A DNA stretch of 44,328 nt from Candidatus Bathyarchaeum sp. (GTDB lineage: Archaea; Thermoproteota; Bathyarchaeia; Bathyarchaeales; Bathyarchaeaceae): contig CP070820.1 of NCBI GenBank assembly GCA_020344315.1, positions 748,897 to 793,224 on the forward strand, written 5' to 3'. Below the pieces are notes generated by a model. The model was not told where the DNA came from. It saw only the letters and a list, made by a program, of their open reading frames with translations, and searched no databases. Positions 42,182 to 44,328 of this stretch are shown piece by piece. The position numbers and the translations under genes were made by a program. Within the stretch, counting starts at the first letter, position 1. Each line of letters opens with the position of its first letter.

Positions 42182-42439
42182 ACACATCATGAAACGAGGC
42201 ATGTATTCTCTGATTCTCGTTTTTGAAGCAGTGAGAGTGTGAGAAAGCAGTCGCGGTTGATTGGTGTTGTATATGCTTTTTGCGCTTGAATTTTTTGAAA
42301 TAGATTCGCTTTTCTTATATTCTTTAAACTCTTTTATTGTGGTTGCATTCTGAATTGAATAGTTACGTGTGATATATATTGTGGGTTCATATGTGTTAAA
42401 TATTGTAACTTCAGAGTTTCTGGGCATAGGAGAAGTCGA

Positions 42440-42877
42440 ATGATGAAAAGTATATTAAAATTGAAAAGGGGAATTTCACCAATCCTCGCCACGCTCCTCT
42501 TGATAGTCATCGCAGTCGCAGCCGTCATAGTCACCTACGCTTGGGTTATGACCTTCACAGGATCTACAACAAGCCAAGCAGGAGCCGTGTTAACCGTTGA
42601 CAACGTAAGATTCTATACCTCAGGTTCAGACTTTGTTGAAGTTACTCTAAGAAACTCCGGAACGGGTGATGCAAAGGTTGAAGCGGTATATGTTGGTACC
42701 TCAGACTCAAACCTCGCCCTCCAGAGCAGTGTAAGCTATGATCCAAATTCGCAAATTGTCGTCGCAGGTTCGTCACTCAACGTCACCATCACATACGATT
42801 GGACCGATGGAACAACATACTACTTTAAAATGGCCACTGAAGAAGGACTCACCGTTCCCTTCCAAAGAGAGGCATAA
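42440..42877 (+). CDS. Archaeal type IV pilin (archaellin-like N-domain)
   Basis: 145 residues. Class III signal peptide ends LKRG and mature protein would begin ISPILATLLLIVIAVAAVIV, the hydrophobic polymerising helix. The C-terminal domain is strand-rich with GTGDAKVEAVYVGTSD. It is processed by the A24 peptidase encoded 97 bases downstream. Confidence 0.88.
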   Translation: MMKSILKLKRGISPILATLLLIVIAVAAVIVTYAWVMTFTGSTTSQAGAVLTVDNVRFYTSGSDFVEVTLRNSGTGDAKVEAVYVGTSDSNLALQSSVSYDPNSQIVVAGSSLNVTITYDWTDGTTYYFKMATEEGLTVPFQREA

Positions 42878-42973
42878 CTTCACCTCTCTCTGTCCCATCT
42901 TTCCGAAGAAAACATAACCCCCAGAGTTTTTATACTCTCTCATTTTACAGGATACACGGGTAGATGATCTAGC

Positions 42974-43765
42974 GTGAACCAGATATTTGACGGCGCTCGA
43001 ACCATTATATGTCTAAGTTTCCTGATTTATGCATCCTGGAGCGACTATAAAACTAGAGAAGTGAGCAACAAAGTTTGGGTCATCTTAGGACCTTTAGCTC
43101 TTGCCCTAACAGCCTTCCAGTTTTTCGTGTTTGCGCCTGAACTGCTACTAACTTATGTTCTTTCCTTTGCAGTAACCTCAGCCTTAGCCCTAGTCATCTT
43201 CTATGCAGGTGGTTTTGGTGGAGCAGATGCCAAAGCCCTAATGTGCATTGCCCTCGCCCTACCAGTCTACCCCACACATCTCCTTCTACAGCCTCCAGGA
43301 TTATTTTCTCCCCTCTTCCCCCTAACTATCTTCACCAACAGCGTTCTCTTAGGTGCACTCAGCGTTTTCTATGCACTCTTACGTAATCTCCTTTGGAAAG
43401 CTAAAAACCGTAGGAGTCTCTTTGAGGGGTTGGAAACGGAGTCTTTTGGTCGCAAAATTCTGGCACTTCTCAGCGGCTACAAGATCAAAGTTACTAAGCT
43501 GGAAGAAGGACACACGTATCCTCTTGAAGATGTGTATGAGAATGAAGAGGGAGAAAAAAAGAGAAAGTTGCTGGTTTTTCCGAAGGATGAGGAGCGAGAA
43601 GAGATTGTTGCAAGAATTCTGGAAAACGTAAAGGAAGAAAAAGTTGATGGTGGAGTGTGGGCTACCCCTGGTTTACCCCTCCTCATCTTTGTCACAGCAG
43701 GCTTAATTATTGCATTAGCCTACGGAGACATCGTATGGATTCTACTTGGTTCCTTCCTACGGTAA
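42974..43765 (+). CDS. pibD: A24 prepilin peptidase (PibD/FlaK-like)
   Basis: 263 residues. Catalytic aspartates lie in YASWSDYKTREVSN (~residue 23) and GGFGGADAKALM (GxGD-type, ~residue 80). Six helices. A large cytoplasmic loop (residues ~140-225, SFGRKILALLSGYKIKVTKL) is inserted before the last helices, unusual for short PibD proteins. It follows the pilin gene on the same strand, with a TTTTTATA box ~45 bases upstream. Confidence 0.85.
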   Translation: MNQIFDGARTIICLSFLIYASWSDYKTREVSNKVWVILGPLALALTAFQFFVFAPELLLTYVLSFAVTSALALVIFYAGGFGGADAKALMCIALALPVYPTHLLLQPPGLFSPLFPLTIFTNSVLLGALSVFYALLRNLLWKAKNRRSLFEGLETESFGRKILALLSGYKIKVTKLEEGHTYPLEDVYENEEGEKKRKLLVFPKDEEREEIVARILENVKEEKVDGGVWATPGLPLLIFVTAGLIIALAYGDIVWILLGSFLR

Positions 43766-43884
43766 ATTTTGAATTTGCAGACGGAAAAATTCACAAGAAA
43801 CCAGATTTGCTCTCCAATCGGACAAACGAAGAATTCGCACTCCATCTACAACTGCATAATAATTGGAAAGAACTTAGACTAACT

Positions 43885-44328
43885 TTAACTCCATATGTGC
43901 AGTAGTGTTGCATCTATTGCCCAGAAGTCTTGGGTCAAATCGCCGGTTTTATCCGCATCCGTGAACCGGATCGTGAATATTGGAGAGGTAAGATATGATG
44001 AAACCGTTACGTTGTTCCATCCACTATTAAGGTCTGTAAAGACATTTATCCATGATGAACCATTCCAAACATCTACCATGATGTCTTCTGCACCCATTAC
44101 TCCTCCGAATATACAGAGTTCTTCATTATTCTCATCAAAGTCTGCATCTGTCCATTGAACCTCAAGGTCAAGCTCGTATGCTTCTCCTTGTACGTTCCAA
44201 ACATGAAGTAGGGCAATGTCTATTTGCCAAGTGTCTTGACTTGCATCCCCCACTTCAGTTCCACCCCTAAATCTGATTGTGAACGTAGAGGATGTTAGCC
44301 AAGCGGTTATCGACACATTGTTCCATCC
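43885..44328 (-). CDS. Surface protein with ~102-residue tandem repeats (partial)
   Basis: The frame is open to the right edge; only the last ~147 codons are seen. Two units repeat with a 102-residue period: WNNVSITAWLTSSTFTIRF near the edge and WNNVTVSSYLTSPIFTIRF 102 residues later, each ending in a D-x-T-x-D-x-W-x-I-D-x-x-L-L-H-x-W block. It is a beta-rich ectodomain, probably one of several units. The last unit ends HIWS with no anchor or sorting tail, so any anchor must lie at the unseen N-terminus. Confidence 0.6.
   Translation of the reverse strand, partial: GWNNVSITAWLTSSTFTIRFRGGTEVGDASQDTWQIDIALLHVWNVQGEAYELDLEVQWTDADFDENNEELCIFGGVMGAEDIMVDVWNGSSWINVFTDLNSGWNNVTVSSYLTSPIFTIRFTDADKTGDLTQDFWAIDATLLHIWS

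Overview
The window is archaeal chromosome. It carries the proteasome / SBDS / exosome / eL43 / Brix / Pcc1 / prefoldin superoperon, an Alba chromatin protein, aIF1A, a Dpo4-type Y-family polymerase, a type IV pilin with an A24 prepilin peptidase, NIP7, UPF0147 and UPF0148 proteins, and three tRNA genes with encoded CCA ends. The mix of these genes with many single-pass secreted beta-rich proteins and a SemiSWEET fits a TACK-lineage archaeon, most likely Bathyarchaeia. That placement is inference; no rRNA is present to confirm it.
Layout. 1-4.4 kb: a nitroreductase, a pilin-like anchor followed in frame by an exported-looking domain across a TAG codon, a zinc-ribbon protein, a secreted protein with a C-terminal sorting-like tail, a SemiSWEET and a membrane-tethered methyltransferase. 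The gaps here share a T2A2C4-type repeat. 4.4-6.9 kb: an ECF energy-coupling module (EcfT plus two EcfA). 6.9-13.6 kb: the informational superoperon, read on the minus strand from one promoter near 13.62 kb. 13.6-18.1 kb: a tandem pair of short repeats, a membrane protein, tRNA-Glu, an HD phosphohydrolase, thymidylate kinase, a zincin-like protein and a PadR regulator. 18.1-30.8 kb: an MFS exporter with a palindromic operator, mostly small conserved archaeal genes (two more HD enzymes, a RsmB/NSUN-type methylase overlapping NIP7, PEBP, GIY-YIG), Dpo4, an orphan DNA-methyltransferase-like gene and an ABC-2 exporter.
30.9-36.46 kb is the most unusual part. An 18-bp direct repeat copies the 3' end of tRNA-Leu(TAG) at 30970 and again inside the intact tRNA at 36374. 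It bounds a 5.4-kb segment holding an exosortase/archaeosortase-like enzyme (Cys-Arg-His triad), a GT2 glycosyltransferase, a small membrane protein, and two paralogous surface proteins. Both surface proteins end in the same PEGLT-plus-helix-plus-basic tail. I read this as a self-contained sorting and glycosylation cassette with its own substrates, probably a tRNA-targeted island. The same junctions carry copies of a ~50-bp repeat that also occurs as a tandem pair near 13.7 kb.
36.5-44.3 kb: tRNA-Thr, an anchored DUF4352-like protein, UppP, aIF1A, Alba, a radical SAM enzyme, a secreted protein, a second zinc-ribbon paralogue, a ribbon-helix-helix protein, pilin, prepilin peptidase and the end of a tandem-repeat surface protein running off the window.
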